Shown here: in pieces, positions 54,635-63,437 of the stretch
How the letters are laid out: each line of letters opens with the position of its first letter
How positions within the stretch are numbered: the stretch's first letter is position 1
NCBI GenBank assembly: GCA_934757245.1
Contig: CAKVLH010000001.1
Span: 62,001-126,000 of the forward strand
From: an uncultured Candidatus Melainabacteria bacterium
GTDB lineage: Bacteria; Cyanobacteriota; Vampirovibrionia; Gastranaerophilales; Gastranaerophilaceae
Direction: 5' to 3'
Length of the DNA stretch: 64,000 nt
Position numbers and translations under genes: made by a program
Notes under the pieces: model-generated
Told to the model about the DNA's origin: nothing
What the model saw: the letters and a program-made list of their open reading frames with translations, nothing else
Databases searched by the model: none

Positions 54635-54678
54635 AAAACCCCTAACCCTCTCGCTCAAGTGGCGAGGGAATTGGTTTT
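54635..54678. repeat. Palindromic repeat between fliH-like gene and flhA
   Basis: AAAACC…GGTTTT encloses CCCTCTCGC and GCGAGGG with loop TCAAGTG. The CCTAACCCTCTC core resembles the repeat at 16484. It would form an intercistronic hairpin that could reduce flhA expression or protect mRNA ends. Confidence 0.6.
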
Positions 54679-55453
54679 ACATTCCTTCTAACGCTTTTTT
54701 AATGATTTCTAACTGTGTGTCAATTGATGCATCAACGATGCCGTTGTTTGTTTGAAAAACGCATCCGCCTTCTTCAATTGAAGGGTCAGCTATTATGTTA
54801 ATTTTAGCGTCAATACCATATTGATAAGTTATATTAGGCAATGTGTCCTTGATAAACTGTACCGCTTGAGGTTTGACCCTTATATTAATCTTAGGTTCGC
54901 TTTTCGAAACAGTTTTAAGTACATCCACAATTGTATTAACTAATACTTGCGGATCACTCTCAACTTCTTTTTTAATGATTTTTTTTGCTATATCAACGCT
55001 TATTTCCAATATATCTGGAGCGATATATTCAAAAACATTTTTAGGCGCACTCATAAATTCAGAAAAACTGTTTCTAAATGCTTCAAGATCTGAATTTGCT
55101 TGTTCTAAACCTTTTCTATAACCTTCTTCAAACGCTGATTTTTTGATTGTTTCAGCTTCTTCTTGAGCACGAGAAACAAGATTTCTATCATCAATTCTGC
55201 GATAACCGCGTCTTCTTGAACCGCGTCTGCGTTCTTGTCGTTGTGTGAAATCTATATTTTCTATATCAAATAAATCAATTTCAGGCTCAGGCGGTGCTTG
55301 TTGTTGAGAAGTTTCTTGAACAATTTCTTCAACCACAGGTTGTTGTTCTATATTTTCAACTTCTGAAATTTGAGCATCAGAAACTTGAGCCTCTACTTTT
55401 TTAGGCTCTGTTTTTTCTACCTTCCCCCTCAAATTTCTTTTTTTAATTATCAT
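54677..55453 (-). CDS. fliH: FliH-like flagellar export regulator
   Basis: FliH holds the FliI ATPase in check and links it to the export gate. The 258-residue protein has a low-complexity acidic/Gln-rich start, a basic RRGSRRRGYRR patch near residue 75, and a FliH/YscL-like end. The end has EEAETIKKSAFEEGYRKGLEQA, then AKKIIKKEVESDPQVLVNTIVDVLK, INIRVKP and IIADPSIEEGGCVFQTNNGIVDASIDTQLE. The position upstream of flhA supports the call. The N-terminal third is not conserved. Confidence 0.82.
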   Translation of the reverse strand: MIIKKRNLRGKVEKTEPKKVEAQVSDAQISEVENIEQQPVVEEIVQETSQQQAPPEPEIDLFDIENIDFTQRQERRRGSRRRGYRRIDDRNLVSRAQEEAETIKKSAFEEGYRKGLEQANSDLEAFRNSFSEFMSAPKNVFEYIAPDILEISVDIAKKIIKKEVESDPQVLVNTIVDVLKTVSKSEPKINIRVKPQAVQFIKDTLPNITYQYGIDAKINIIADPSIEEGGCVFQTNNGIVDASIDTQLEIIKKALEGM

Positions 55454-55462
55454 ATAAAAGTA

Positions 55463-56509
55463 TTATACACTCTCTTCTATATATTGTGCAACAATTCCCG
55501 CTACTCTTAACGGTAATTCGGAATACTCGCCGTCATAGGCCTGTGCTATAAACCTTTTTACAAGCGGACGCTCGTTTTTTATAACTTTTTCAATACGCTC
55601 TCGCGGAATTTCTCTATAAATTCTTAACAAATCTCCAAGGACATTTTCTTTGGTGAGTTTGCGCTTTATTGGCAAATACTCTTTCATTTCTTTTAAGCAA
55701 TCTGTAACCAAATCACCATCAAGATGTGATTCTAAGTCTGCCATGTTCATGTATTGAGAAATTGCTAATGAATCATTAGAATCAAACTTGTTAAGTATTG
55801 TTGTTACTTTATCTTGAGACATCAGTTTCAACACCAATGCTAAAGACATTAATTTCATCTGCTTATTTGTAATTCCTTGTGGAATAGATACAGGTTGTCT
55901 GTTAGCAGCTTGTTCACGCGCTTGTTTGCGATTCGCTCTGCGTTGTTCTTTTTCTTGACGTGCTTTTTCAGCTTCTGCAGCTTGTTCTTGTCTTTGTCTA
56001 TCTTGTTCTGCTTGAGCTTGTTGTGCCATAGCATCAATATTTGACTGACTTTCAGCTTTATTTTTTGTTTCTTCATCAATAAGACCTTTTTGTTGCAGTT
56101 CTTCAATACTTTGATTATAAACTTTAATAACATGATGCTCGACAGCTTGAAGTAGTTGATCTTGCGGGATTTTTCTAATAACTGCTTGTTTTGCCACTTC
56201 AAAAATAGTAAATGCAATTTTTTGCATAATACTATCCCAATATTGCGGAAGAATACCGGAATGAATCAAGTCGATTGATTTATGGAATGACCATTCAGCA
56301 ATAATTTGTGTAATAAATACCGCTTGTTCTGCATTCAAATTAAGCTGTTGATCATTATAAAGAGCTTCACCTGCTAAAAGAGTAAAATTACCGAGAGTTT
56401 TTACAATATATTCTTTTTCTCTATCTTCCAACTCTTGCGGAACAAGCTCTTTGGCTTGCTCTGACATAGAAGCTGCAAATCCTTTATAATCAAATCCTTC
56501 AATAGGCAT
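55463..56509 (-). CDS. Unknown protein in the fliG position
   Basis: The 348-residue protein has a helical N-domain (residues 1-150), a Gln/Glu/Arg-rich coiled coil (about 155-205) and a helical C-domain (about 210-348). The middle-to-end segment LMSLALVLKLMSQDKVTTILNKFDSNDS loosely resembles FliG middle-domain repeats, and its place just before fliH matches the common fliG-fliH order. The usual FliG torque helix is not visible. It is 9 bases from the fliH-like gene. Either a diverged FliG or a new switch/export protein; function not assigned. Confidence 0.65.
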   Translation of the reverse strand: MPIEGFDYKGFAASMSEQAKELVPQELEDREKEYIVKTLGNFTLLAGEALYNDQQLNLNAEQAVFITQIIAEWSFHKSIDLIHSGILPQYWDSIMQKIAFTIFEVAKQAVIRKIPQDQLLQAVEHHVIKVYNQSIEELQQKGLIDEETKNKAESQSNIDAMAQQAQAEQDRQRQEQAAEAEKARQEKEQRRANRKQAREQAANRQPVSIPQGITNKQMKLMSLALVLKLMSQDKVTTILNKFDSNDSLAISQYMNMADLESHLDGDLVTDCLKEMKEYLPIKRKLTKENVLGDLLRIYREIPRERIEKVIKNERPLVKRFIAQAYDGEYSELPLRVAGIVAQYIEESV

Positions 56510-56607
56510 AACTTTTCCTTTATATTATATCCCTATTGTATTATACATAAGAGATAATTTTTTATCCTCATATATTTAATTGAAAAATAAAAAAAATCAT
56601 AAATAAA

Positions 56608-56627
56608 GAAAAAGCGCCTAATGGCGC
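56608..56627 (-). terminator. Terminator of the Gly/Asn-repeat protein gene
   Basis: GCGCC (56614-56618) pairs with GGCGC (56623-56627) around TAAT; the minus strand continues TTTTTC. It lies about 40 bases after that gene's stop and before the operon at 56509. Confidence 0.75.
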
Positions 56628-56665
56628 AAAAATTCGGTTAAAAAATATAGATATAGGTTAATAAA

Positions 56666-57220
56666 TTATTTTTTCCAAAATTTCAATTTATCAAAAAAGT
56701 TAGTATTAGTTTGTTGTTTTGGTGGAGCTTTTTTGCACTTTTTAAATAATAAAATTGTTGAAGCAATCATAATACCACCTGCAATTAATCCTTTTACAAC
56801 ATTTGGAGTTTTTGAAGCTGTATTACTTAAATCATCACCTAATTTACCAAAGCCTCCTCCAAATCCATTAATTCCGGCTTGTGAATTATTTGTAATTATA
56901 TTTCCATTGACATTTCCAAATCCGTTTAAACCGGCATCTGAGTTATTTGTCAAGATATTTCCGTTAATACTTCCAAAACTATTTAAACCAGCTTGCGAAT
57001 CAATTGAATTATTATATGCAGAATTAAAACCATTGTATGAAAAACTATCTTGTTGCATTCCATGATTCTGATATAAATTACCTTGAGCAGCCATGTTTAA
57101 ATAAGGATTTTGCATTCCATTTAAAGATGAAACATTAATGCTATTTGCAAGTTCCATCGGTGCATAGTCTAAAATTCCTTTAGCATATAAATTTTGTAAT
57201 GTATAAGGACTTACTGACAT
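56666..57220 (-). CDS. Unknown membrane-anchored Gly/Asn-repeat protein
   Basis: The 184-residue protein begins MSVSPYTLQNLYAKGILDY and has no signal peptide. Residues 74-120 carry about 2.5 copies of a 19-residue repeat, S(Q/D)AGLNxFGxxNGNIxTNN. A single TM helix lies near residues 143-160 (VVKGLIAGGIMIASTILLF), followed by a basic tail. No family recognised. The gene is alone upstream of the fliG-position operon, separated by a terminator. Function unknown. Confidence 0.65.
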   Translation of the reverse strand: MSVSPYTLQNLYAKGILDYAPMELANSINVSSLNGMQNPYLNMAAQGNLYQNHGMQQDSFSYNGFNSAYNNSIDSQAGLNSFGSINGNILTNNSDAGLNGFGNVNGNIITNNSQAGINGFGGGFGKLGDDLSNTASKTPNVVKGLIAGGIMIASTILLFKKCKKAPPKQQTNTNFFDKLKFWKK

Positions 57221-57316
57221 TTCACAACCTTTATTTTTTAACTACACCTACATATATTTAAAGTATTTTTTAATAAAAAAATTGCTTTATTTGTAAAGCT
57301 TTGTTAAGATAAAAGT

Positions 57317-58873
57317 GTGGGAAAAGTGTTTTTTAAAAATAATTGGCAAATATTAGTATTTAATCTGGTCGTTATAATAGCTTTTATCGTTGGGTATGGG
57401 CATTTCGGCGATATTATGGTAGATTCCTTTAGGGAAGCTTATATTCCTGCGCAAATTTTAAAAGGTCAAGTTCTTTATAAAAATATCTTTAACATATATG
57501 CACCTTTTTCATATCTTTTTAATTCATTATTGTTTTTGATATTTGGAGTTCATTTAAAAATACTGTATACGGCAGGTTTGTTGGCAACATTAGGAGTTTT
57601 AAATTTAGTATTTAAAATCTCAAATGAATTCATGAACAAAACTTATGCATTGAGCATTGTTTTATTTGTAATTTCTGTAGGTGTATTATCTCCTAATGTC
57701 TTTAATTATATCTTTCCGTATTCATTTGGCATGCTATATGGTCTCTTATTCATATTAGCATCGATTTATTTTGCTCTTAAAGACAAGTTTCAGCTTGCAT
57801 ACTTGATGTACTCATTTGCGATTTGTTCAAAGTATGAATTTGCTTTGCTTTTACCATTACTGCTATTTGTAACCAGAAAAAATGATTTATTAAAAAATAT
57901 CATTTCCTTATTGTTGCCGATAATTATAACTTATACTCCACTGTTCGTAATGAATGTAGGTTTAGAAAACATCTTAGCTTCAGCTCAAATTATACTAACA
58001 ATGTCCTCAACAAAAACTCTTTATTGGTTTTATTCTATAACTGGTTTGGTATTCAGACCGGAAATATTGCCTATATATTTAATTAATTTAATAAAAGTCT
58101 TAATACCTTTATTATTCATGTATTATTGGCGAAGCTGGTGGTTGATAATACTTACAGCAATCTATTTTTATTTTGCCACTACTCCGGATTTGTTAATATA
58201 CATATTTCCATTAATCTTGATATTATTTGTCATTAGATTTAGAAAACTAAGCCATGAAAAAATATTTTTTGTGCTGACTTCATTACTAATTTCTATGAAA
58301 ATATTTTTTGCTGAAACATTTTTATCTTATGGAGTATTTTTTATTCCATTTGCGCTAATTTCAATATTTATACTAATTCCACCAAGATTTAAAAAAGCAC
58401 TGTTTATCATAACATTGATTTGTGCTTTGAATTTTGGAATAAAAAACACAATTTCACTTTCTCAAAAAAATGTCAAAGTAGAGACAGAACGCGGAGTCTT
58501 TTATTCTGCTAGCGGAGAAGTTATTAATCAAGTTATTAATTACATTAATAAAAATACAAAATCTACAGACAAGGTTGTTATTTATCCGGAATGCTTAGCT
58601 GTTAATTTTTTGACAAGTAGAGATTCTGATAACAAATTTTATTCATTGATTCCGCTGTATGTAGAAACATTTAGTGAGGAAGTGATAATAAAAAGGCTAG
58701 ATATAATAAAGCCAGAGTATATTGTAATAAGTAATTACAACACATCAAACTATTATTACAGTTATTTTGGTCAAGATTATGCCGGTGGAATTTACGGTTA
58801 TGTATTATCTAATTATGATAAACAAGCTGATTTTGGTCGTAAAATGTCGTTTATAGTCTATAAAAGAAAATAA
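57317..58873 (+). CDS. Polytopic membrane glycosyltransferase, GT39/ArnT-like
   Basis: The 518-residue protein has about 11 TM helices and the family-type first loop DSFREAYIPAQILKGQVLYKNIF (residues 36-58), then a soluble C-terminal part from about residue 385. Enzymes of this GT-C group transfer sugars from lipid carriers to lipids or proteins at the outer face of the inner membrane. The donor and acceptor are unknown. The start is GTG without a clear ribosome site, so the N-terminus is less sure. Confidence 0.75.
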   Translation: MGKVFFKNNWQILVFNLVVIIAFIVGYGHFGDIMVDSFREAYIPAQILKGQVLYKNIFNIYAPFSYLFNSLLFLIFGVHLKILYTAGLLATLGVLNLVFKISNEFMNKTYALSIVLFVISVGVLSPNVFNYIFPYSFGMLYGLLFILASIYFALKDKFQLAYLMYSFAICSKYEFALLLPLLLFVTRKNDLLKNIISLLLPIIITYTPLFVMNVGLENILASAQIILTMSSTKTLYWFYSITGLVFRPEILPIYLINLIKVLIPLLFMYYWRSWWLIILTAIYFYFATTPDLLIYIFPLILILFVIRFRKLSHEKIFFVLTSLLISMKIFFAETFLSYGVFFIPFALISIFILIPPRFKKALFIITLICALNFGIKNTISLSQKNVKVETERGVFYSASGEVINQVINYINKNTKSTDKVVIYPECLAVNFLTSRDSDNKFYSLIPLYVETFSEEVIIKRLDIIKPEYIVISNYNTSNYYYSYFGQDYAGGIYGYVLSNYDKQADFGRKMSFIVYKRK

Positions 58874-58875
58874 AA

Positions 58876-58903
58876 AAAGGATTGGTGCTTTACCAATCCT
58901 TTT
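58876..58903. terminator. Bidirectional terminator
   Basis: AAAGGATTGGT (58876-58886) pairs with ACCAATCCTTT (58892-58902). It sits between the convergent glycosyltransferase and rubredoxin genes, and both sides have A/T runs. Confidence 0.8.
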
Positions 58904-58922
58904 GCATATAATAAATACTTTA

Positions 58923-59081
58923 TTATTCAGCTTCAAACATATCTTTTCCTACTGCACAAAGTGGACAAGTCCAATCCTCAGGTAGATTTTCAAAAGCTGT
59001 TCCTGCTGGAATTCCATTATCTGGATCTCCAACAGCCGGATCATATTCGTAATGACAAACTGTACAAATGTATTTTTTCAT
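58923..59081 (-). CDS. Rubredoxin
   Basis: A 52-residue electron carrier with one iron held by two CxxC pairs: [17 protein letters not shown] (residues 4-20) and [18 protein letters not shown] (35-52). Full length and typical. GGAGAA lies just before the ATG. The flavodiiron protein gene lies upstream on the same strand, and rubredoxin is the usual electron donor to such proteins. The pair probably reduces oxygen (or NO) in an anaerobe. Confidence 0.96.
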   Translation of the reverse strand: MKKYICTVCHYEYDPAVGDPDNGIPAGTAFENLPEDWTCPLCAVGKDMFEAE

Positions 59082-59107
59082 AATGTTCTCCTTTTTTGGT
59101 TGTTATA

Positions 59108-59143
59108 AGCCTCCACCCTAGCCCTCCCCCGATGAGAGGGAAC
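59108..59143. repeat. Short C-rich repeat fragment
   Basis: CCTCCACCCTAGCCCTCCC followed by CCGATGAGAGGG, a degenerate member of the CCCTCTCC/GGAGAGGG family, in the rubredoxin upstream region. Confidence 0.5.
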
Positions 59144-59259
59144 TTAGAAGCATCTTACTACATTATTATATTACTTTAAGTTTAAAAATTTTTCCATTGT
59201 TATTACAACATTTTTTTTATCAATAATATTTTCTTATGAATATTTTTATAAGTTAACTG

Positions 59260-59470
59260 TTAATAATACCCTCTCCCGCCTTCGGCACCCTCTCCATGAA
59301 AAATTGATAAAAGGAGAGGGGAGCAAGACTTGCTTGCTTGAACATCTTTAGCGCGTTTCCTCGCCTTACAGGAGAGCGGATTTTGGTAGGGCGTAAGCCC
59401 GTAAGGTGGAGGCCAGACGCTACTCCGTTGACACTCTGAATAATTCAAGACAGGGTTAGGGTGAGGTGAA
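59260..59470 (+). repeat. Palindromic repeat, copy 4 (long, degenerate)
   Basis: The left 60 bases match the element at 37499 (TTAATAATACCCTCTCCC, CGCCTTCGGCA, CCCTCTCCATG, GGAGAGGGGAGC). The CATCTTTAGCGCGT block is shared too. The right part differs and ends in AGGGTTAGGGTGAGGTG, the inverse of the CACCTCACCCC flank at 16484. It appears to be a mosaic of two repeat types. It fills the rubredoxin-flavodiiron gap together with the fragment at 59108, and nothing in it is coding. Confidence 0.75.
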
Positions 59471-59499
59471 AATTAACTTTCACTTTTCAATTCTATAAG

Positions 59500-60705
59500 T
59501 TATCCTGCAATAGAGCTAGTTAAAACCTCTACAACATTGTCCAACTCTGCAATTTGTTCTTCTTTCAACGTTGATTTAATACAAATTGAATCATTTAAAA
59601 TTTCTGAACCTTTAATTTTTTCTAAGATTTCACGCATTTGAGGTCCGCAAGTTGGTGCCCAGCTTCCATTTTGAATAATTACATATTTTCTATTCTGCAA
59701 ATTATGAGCACTTAATACGTGCAAAAATGCTTCCATAGATTCAAAAATGCCTGCATTATAGGTTGTTGTTGCAAGTACAATGTGAGAATACTTAAATGCT
59801 TCTGCTAAAACAAATGATGAATGAGTCATTGAGACATCAAACATTTTTATGTTTTTAATTCCTTTATCTGCAAGTTTTGAAGCTAATAAGTTTACAGCAC
59901 TTTCTGTTCCGCCATATACAGAAGAATAAGCAATTAATACAGAATTTTCTTCCGGAGTATATGTAGACCACTTATTATATTTTTCAATAAATAATTCAAT
60001 ATTTTCTCTAATCATTAGCCCATGCAAAGGACAGATTAATTTTATATCAAGCGCTTTTGCTTTTTTAAGAAGCATTTGAACTTGTAATCCATATTTACCA
60101 ACAATATTTGTGTAATATCTTCGAGCTTCATCTAAATAATCACGCTCCCAATTAACTTCATCATCAAACAAATTACCGTTAATCGCACCAAAAGAACCAA
60201 AAGCATCAGCTGAAAATAGGATTTTATCAGTCTTGTCATAAGTTACCATAACTTCCGGCCAATGTACCATCGGAGCTAGAACAAATTGGAATTCGTGTTT
60301 GCCAGTATTAAGAGTATCGCCTTCTTTAACAACCATAACTCTGGAGTCAATATCTAAATCGAAAAATTGTTTAATCATGTTGACTGTTTTAGCTGTACAA
60401 ACAATCGTAACATTAGGATAACGTTTAACAACCTCAGCTATTAGCGCACCATGGTCAGGTTCCATGTGTTGCACTACAAGATAATCAAGATTTTCACCTT
60501 CTAACGCTTTTGTTAAATTTTCATAAAACTGTTCCGCGCATGCTTTATCGACCGTATCAAATAAAACATTTTTTTCATCTCTTAATATATAAGAATTATA
60601 AGAAACTCCGTTTTTAAGCGGATAAGCGCTTTCAAAAAGGCTTAATCTCCTATCTGAACATCCTATGTAAAATAAATCATCTGTTATTTTTCTTACGTTA
60701 TGCAT
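59500..60705 (-). CDS. Flavodiiron protein (FprA/A-type flavoprotein)
   Basis: A soluble oxygen and/or NO reductase of 401 residues. The N-terminal MBL-like domain carries all diiron ligands: HMEPDH (about residues 80-85), His in MVHWPE, Asp in SADAFG and His in PLHGLM. The C-terminal flavodoxin domain starts near residue 253 with LIAYSSVYGGTESAV and has TTYNAG and NGSWAP loops for FMN. Rubredoxin, encoded downstream on the same strand, is the likely donor. Oxygen detoxification in an anaerobe is the expected role. Confidence 0.96.
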   Translation of the reverse strand: MHNVRKITDDLFYIGCSDRRLSLFESAYPLKNGVSYNSYILRDEKNVLFDTVDKACAEQFYENLTKALEGENLDYLVVQHMEPDHGALIAEVVKRYPNVTIVCTAKTVNMIKQFFDLDIDSRVMVVKEGDTLNTGKHEFQFVLAPMVHWPEVMVTYDKTDKILFSADAFGSFGAINGNLFDDEVNWERDYLDEARRYYTNIVGKYGLQVQMLLKKAKALDIKLICPLHGLMIRENIELFIEKYNKWSTYTPEENSVLIAYSSVYGGTESAVNLLASKLADKGIKNIKMFDVSMTHSSFVLAEAFKYSHIVLATTTYNAGIFESMEAFLHVLSAHNLQNRKYVIIQNGSWAPTCGPQMREILEKIKGSEILNDSICIKSTLKEEQIAELDNVVEVLTSSIAG

Positions 60706-60832
60706 AACTTAATCTCCTCAAATACATGCTAATTGTAACAAAACTAAATAACAGTTTCAATCAGATTTGAAATTGTAAACTTGTTGCCAAAGTTTTGTCA
60801 TAATGTTACGATTAAATAGAGGAGAAGATTTA

Positions 60833-61930
60833 ATGGGTGATAAGTTTAATATAATCCAGTTCTTGAAAAGTGCTGTTGCGACCGGTGCTTCAGATGAACA
60901 TTTAAAAGTCGGGCATCCGCCATTTATCAGAAAAAATGGTTTTATTAAAAAAACTAACATGGCGCCGCTTTCAAAAGAAGAATTAGATAGTGCTATTTTG
61001 GAAATTGCACCAACTGCAATTCGAGATGAGATATTAACACTTTGCGATGTTGATTTCATGTACGAGATTAAAGGTTGTTCTCGTTTTCGTATTAATTACA
61101 ACAGACAACTCGGCATGCCGGCACTTGTAATCCGTAATATTTCTTATACAATTCCTCAATTAAAAGATTTATCTTTACCCGAAATTTTAAATTCTATTGT
61201 AGAATATCAAAATGGCATTGTATTGGTTACAGGCCCAACAGGTAGTGGAAAATCAACAACAATCGCGTCTTTGATTAATCAAATCAACTTGACTTCTTCT
61301 AAACACATAGTAACAGTAGAAGACCCGATTGAATACGTTTTTGGCTGCAAAAAGAGTATTGTTTCTCAACGACAAGTTGGAGTAGATACGAAGACTTTTT
61401 CTGATGGTATAAAATATTCGTTAAGACAAGATCCGGATGTTATATTTATTGGTGAAATTCGTGATAAAGAAACGATGGAAGCCGCTCTAAAGGCATCAGA
61501 AACCGGACACTTAGTATTTTCTACTTTGCACACAAATGATGCTGTTCAAACAATTAATCGTATCGTAAACATGTTTGATGAATCTAATCGTTATTTAATC
61601 AGAAAACAGTTATCTGAAACTTTGCGAGCTACAATTGCACAAAAACTTGTGTATTCAGAGCAAGCTAAAAAAAGATTTCCGGCATGCGAAATCATGGTTG
61701 TAACTTCTACAATTAAAGACTACATTAATAAAGATAATACAGATGAAATCTATGAACTATTGAGAGATAACACTGTTGATAACATGGTTTCAATGAACAC
61801 GTCTTTGGCAATTTTGACAGACAAAGGCTGTATTTCTCAAGAAGAAGCGCTAGAACATTCTAACGATGAATCAGAGCTAGAAAAAATATTTAGGGGTGTA
61901 TATCAAGGCACAAAGGCTTATTATGAATAA
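60833..61930 (+). CDS. pilT: Type IV pilus retraction ATPase PilT
   Basis: PilT drives pilus retraction (twitching). The 365-residue protein has ASDEHLKVGHPP (about residue 20), Walker A GPTGSGKSTT (about 131), the Asp/His boxes around VEDPIEYVF and RQVGVDTKTF, Walker B DPDVIFIGEIRD, and STLHTNDAVQTINRI. The start at 60833 has GGAGAAG upstream; the frame extends 30 bases back without one. It overlaps recO by 8 bases. PilB and pilin genes are not in view, so a PilT-like relative is possible. Confidence 0.93.
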   Translation: MGDKFNIIQFLKSAVATGASDEHLKVGHPPFIRKNGFIKKTNMAPLSKEELDSAILEIAPTAIRDEILTLCDVDFMYEIKGCSRFRINYNRQLGMPALVIRNISYTIPQLKDLSLPEILNSIVEYQNGIVLVTGPTGSGKSTTIASLINQINLTSSKHIVTVEDPIEYVFGCKKSIVSQRQVGVDTKTFSDGIKYSLRQDPDVIFIGEIRDKETMEAALKASETGHLVFSTLHTNDAVQTINRIVNMFDESNRYLIRKQLSETLRATIAQKLVYSEQAKKRFPACEIMVVTSTIKDYINKDNTDEIYELLRDNTVDNMVSMNTSLAILTDKGCISQEEALEHSNDESELEKIFRGVYQGTKAYYE

Positions 61931-62690
61931 TTACGTTACAGAAGCTATTAATTTAAAATCATATAATTTAAATGATGCAGATAAAATTATCGTTATGTAT
62001 TCAAAAGATAACGGATTAATAAAAGGCGTTGCAAAAGGTATTAAGAAACCCAAAAGCAAATTAGGCGCTAGAATGGATTTGCTTGTTGCTAACACATTAC
62101 AACTTCTTAAAGGTCGTTCCATGGATACAATTGTTCAAGCGCAAACTGTAAATCATTTTAGAAAAACAAGAGAAGATATGGATAAATTAATGCTTTCTTC
62201 ATATATTTCAGAAGTTGTAATGAATTTTGGCGAAGGTTCTGAAGCTGCTTCTAAAGAAATTTACGAGCTTCTTTATAAAGCATTAAACAGAATTTCGAAT
62301 TCTGTAGAAAAAAAAGATATGCTTATTGCTGCAATAAAATTCCAATTAAAAATGCTTTTAATTATGGGATTTTGTGTAGAATTAGATACTTGCCTTTGCT
62401 GTCGTGAACAAGTGTTGGATGAAGAAATGTATTTCTCATCATCTATGGGTGGAATTATCTGTAAGGAATGTAATGAACATTTGGGTGTAAAATTAAAAAT
62501 GCACAATAAAATTCGTGATTTCTTGCAAGCTATGCTTCAATTTGACTTTGAATATGAAAGTGAGTACGACAAAAAAGCAACAGAAAAAGTTTGCCAAGTT
62601 TGTTTTGACTTGCTGGATGAATACATAAAAACTCATACAAATAAGCGTCAAAAGTCAGTAAAATTGATTAAAGAAATGGCTGGTGTGTAA
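61923..62690 (+). CDS. recO: DNA repair protein RecO
   Basis: RecO loads RecA with RecF and RecR and anneals strands. The 255-residue protein has the N-terminal OB fold (VTEAINLKSYNLNDADKIIVMYSK, then KGVAKGIKKPKSKLGARMD) and the zinc cluster CLCC near residue 158 and CKEC near 185. The start at 61923 is internal to pilT's end; the frame opens earlier without a better start. It shares one base with gatD (TAATG). Confidence 0.92.
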   Translation: MNNYVTEAINLKSYNLNDADKIIVMYSKDNGLIKGVAKGIKKPKSKLGARMDLLVANTLQLLKGRSMDTIVQAQTVNHFRKTREDMDKLMLSSYISEVVMNFGEGSEAASKEIYELLYKALNRISNSVEKKDMLIAAIKFQLKMLLIMGFCVELDTCLCCREQVLDEEMYFSSSMGGIICKECNEHLGVKLKMHNKIRDFLQAMLQFDFEYESEYDKKATEKVCQVCFDLLDEYIKTHTNKRQKSVKLIKEMAGV

Positions 62691-63400
62691 TGTCTAAACA
62701 AAAAATCAAGCTTGCACATTTATACCCAAAATTACTTAATATCTACGGAGACGGCGGAAATATACTTGCGCTAAAAAAAAGATGCGAATGGCGCGGAATA
62801 GAAATCGAAATCGATGAAATTAATATTGGTGATGAAATTTCTGAACACGATATGTATTTTATCGGTGGTGGTCAGGATTTACAGCAAATTGCCGTTTCCA
62901 AGGAGCTACAAAAGCATAAAGAATTTTTGACAGCGGAGCGTGATAGAATGTCTGTTTTCTTAGGAATTTGTGGCGGATATCAATTAATGGGACATTACTA
63001 TCAACCGCATAACGGCGAAAAGTTACTCGGTATAAGTCTTTTAGATGCTTATACTGTTGCAGGCGATAAACGATTTATCGGTAACGTAACAGTTAATTCA
63101 GATTTAGTTGAACCAAATACACTTGTCGGTTTTGAAAATCATAGCGGTTTAACTTATTTAAACGGCTCAACAGAGCCAATAGGAACTGTTGTTGTAGGTC
63201 ATGGTAATAATGGTAAAGATAAAACTGAAGGCGCTCGATTCAAAAATGTTTTCGGAACGTATTTACATGGTTCTTTCTTGCCTAAAAATCCACAATTCGC
63301 AGATTATTTAATTGAACTTGCGTTAGGTTCAAAACCTGAGCCACTAGATGATACAATTGAAAATTTAGCGCACGAAGCACTAGTTGGTAAAAAGTATTAA
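62690..63400 (+). CDS. gatD: GatD-type glutamine amidotransferase (lipid II amidation)
   Basis: GatD supplies ammonia to MurT to amidate the D-Glu of lipid II, or acts in a related CobB/CobQ-like reaction. The 236-residue class I amidotransferase has LYPKLLNIYGDGGNILALKKR, the oxyanion/nucleophile GICGGYQLMG (Cys near residue 94), GFENHSG and the catalytic His in YLHGSFLPKNP. Its MurT partner is not adjacent, although the two are usually paired. It is coupled to recO (TAATG). Confidence 0.88.
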   Translation: MSKQKIKLAHLYPKLLNIYGDGGNILALKKRCEWRGIEIEIDEINIGDEISEHDMYFIGGGQDLQQIAVSKELQKHKEFLTAERDRMSVFLGICGGYQLMGHYYQPHNGEKLLGISLLDAYTVAGDKRFIGNVTVNSDLVEPNTLVGFENHSGLTYLNGSTEPIGTVVVGHGNNGKDKTEGARFKNVFGTYLHGSFLPKNPQFADYLIELALGSKPEPLDDTIENLAHEALVGKKY

Positions 63401-63401
63401 G

Positions 63402-63432
63402 TTGCTCATAGTGTAAAATCTATGTTAATATA
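63402..63432 (+). promoter_or_regulatory. Possible promoter of fliI
   Basis: TTGCTC followed by 17-18 bases and TTAATA/TAATAT before the ATG at 63438. The same TTGCTC -35 precedes clpP. The spacing leaves almost no leader. Confidence 0.3.
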
Positions 63433-63437
63433 AACAT

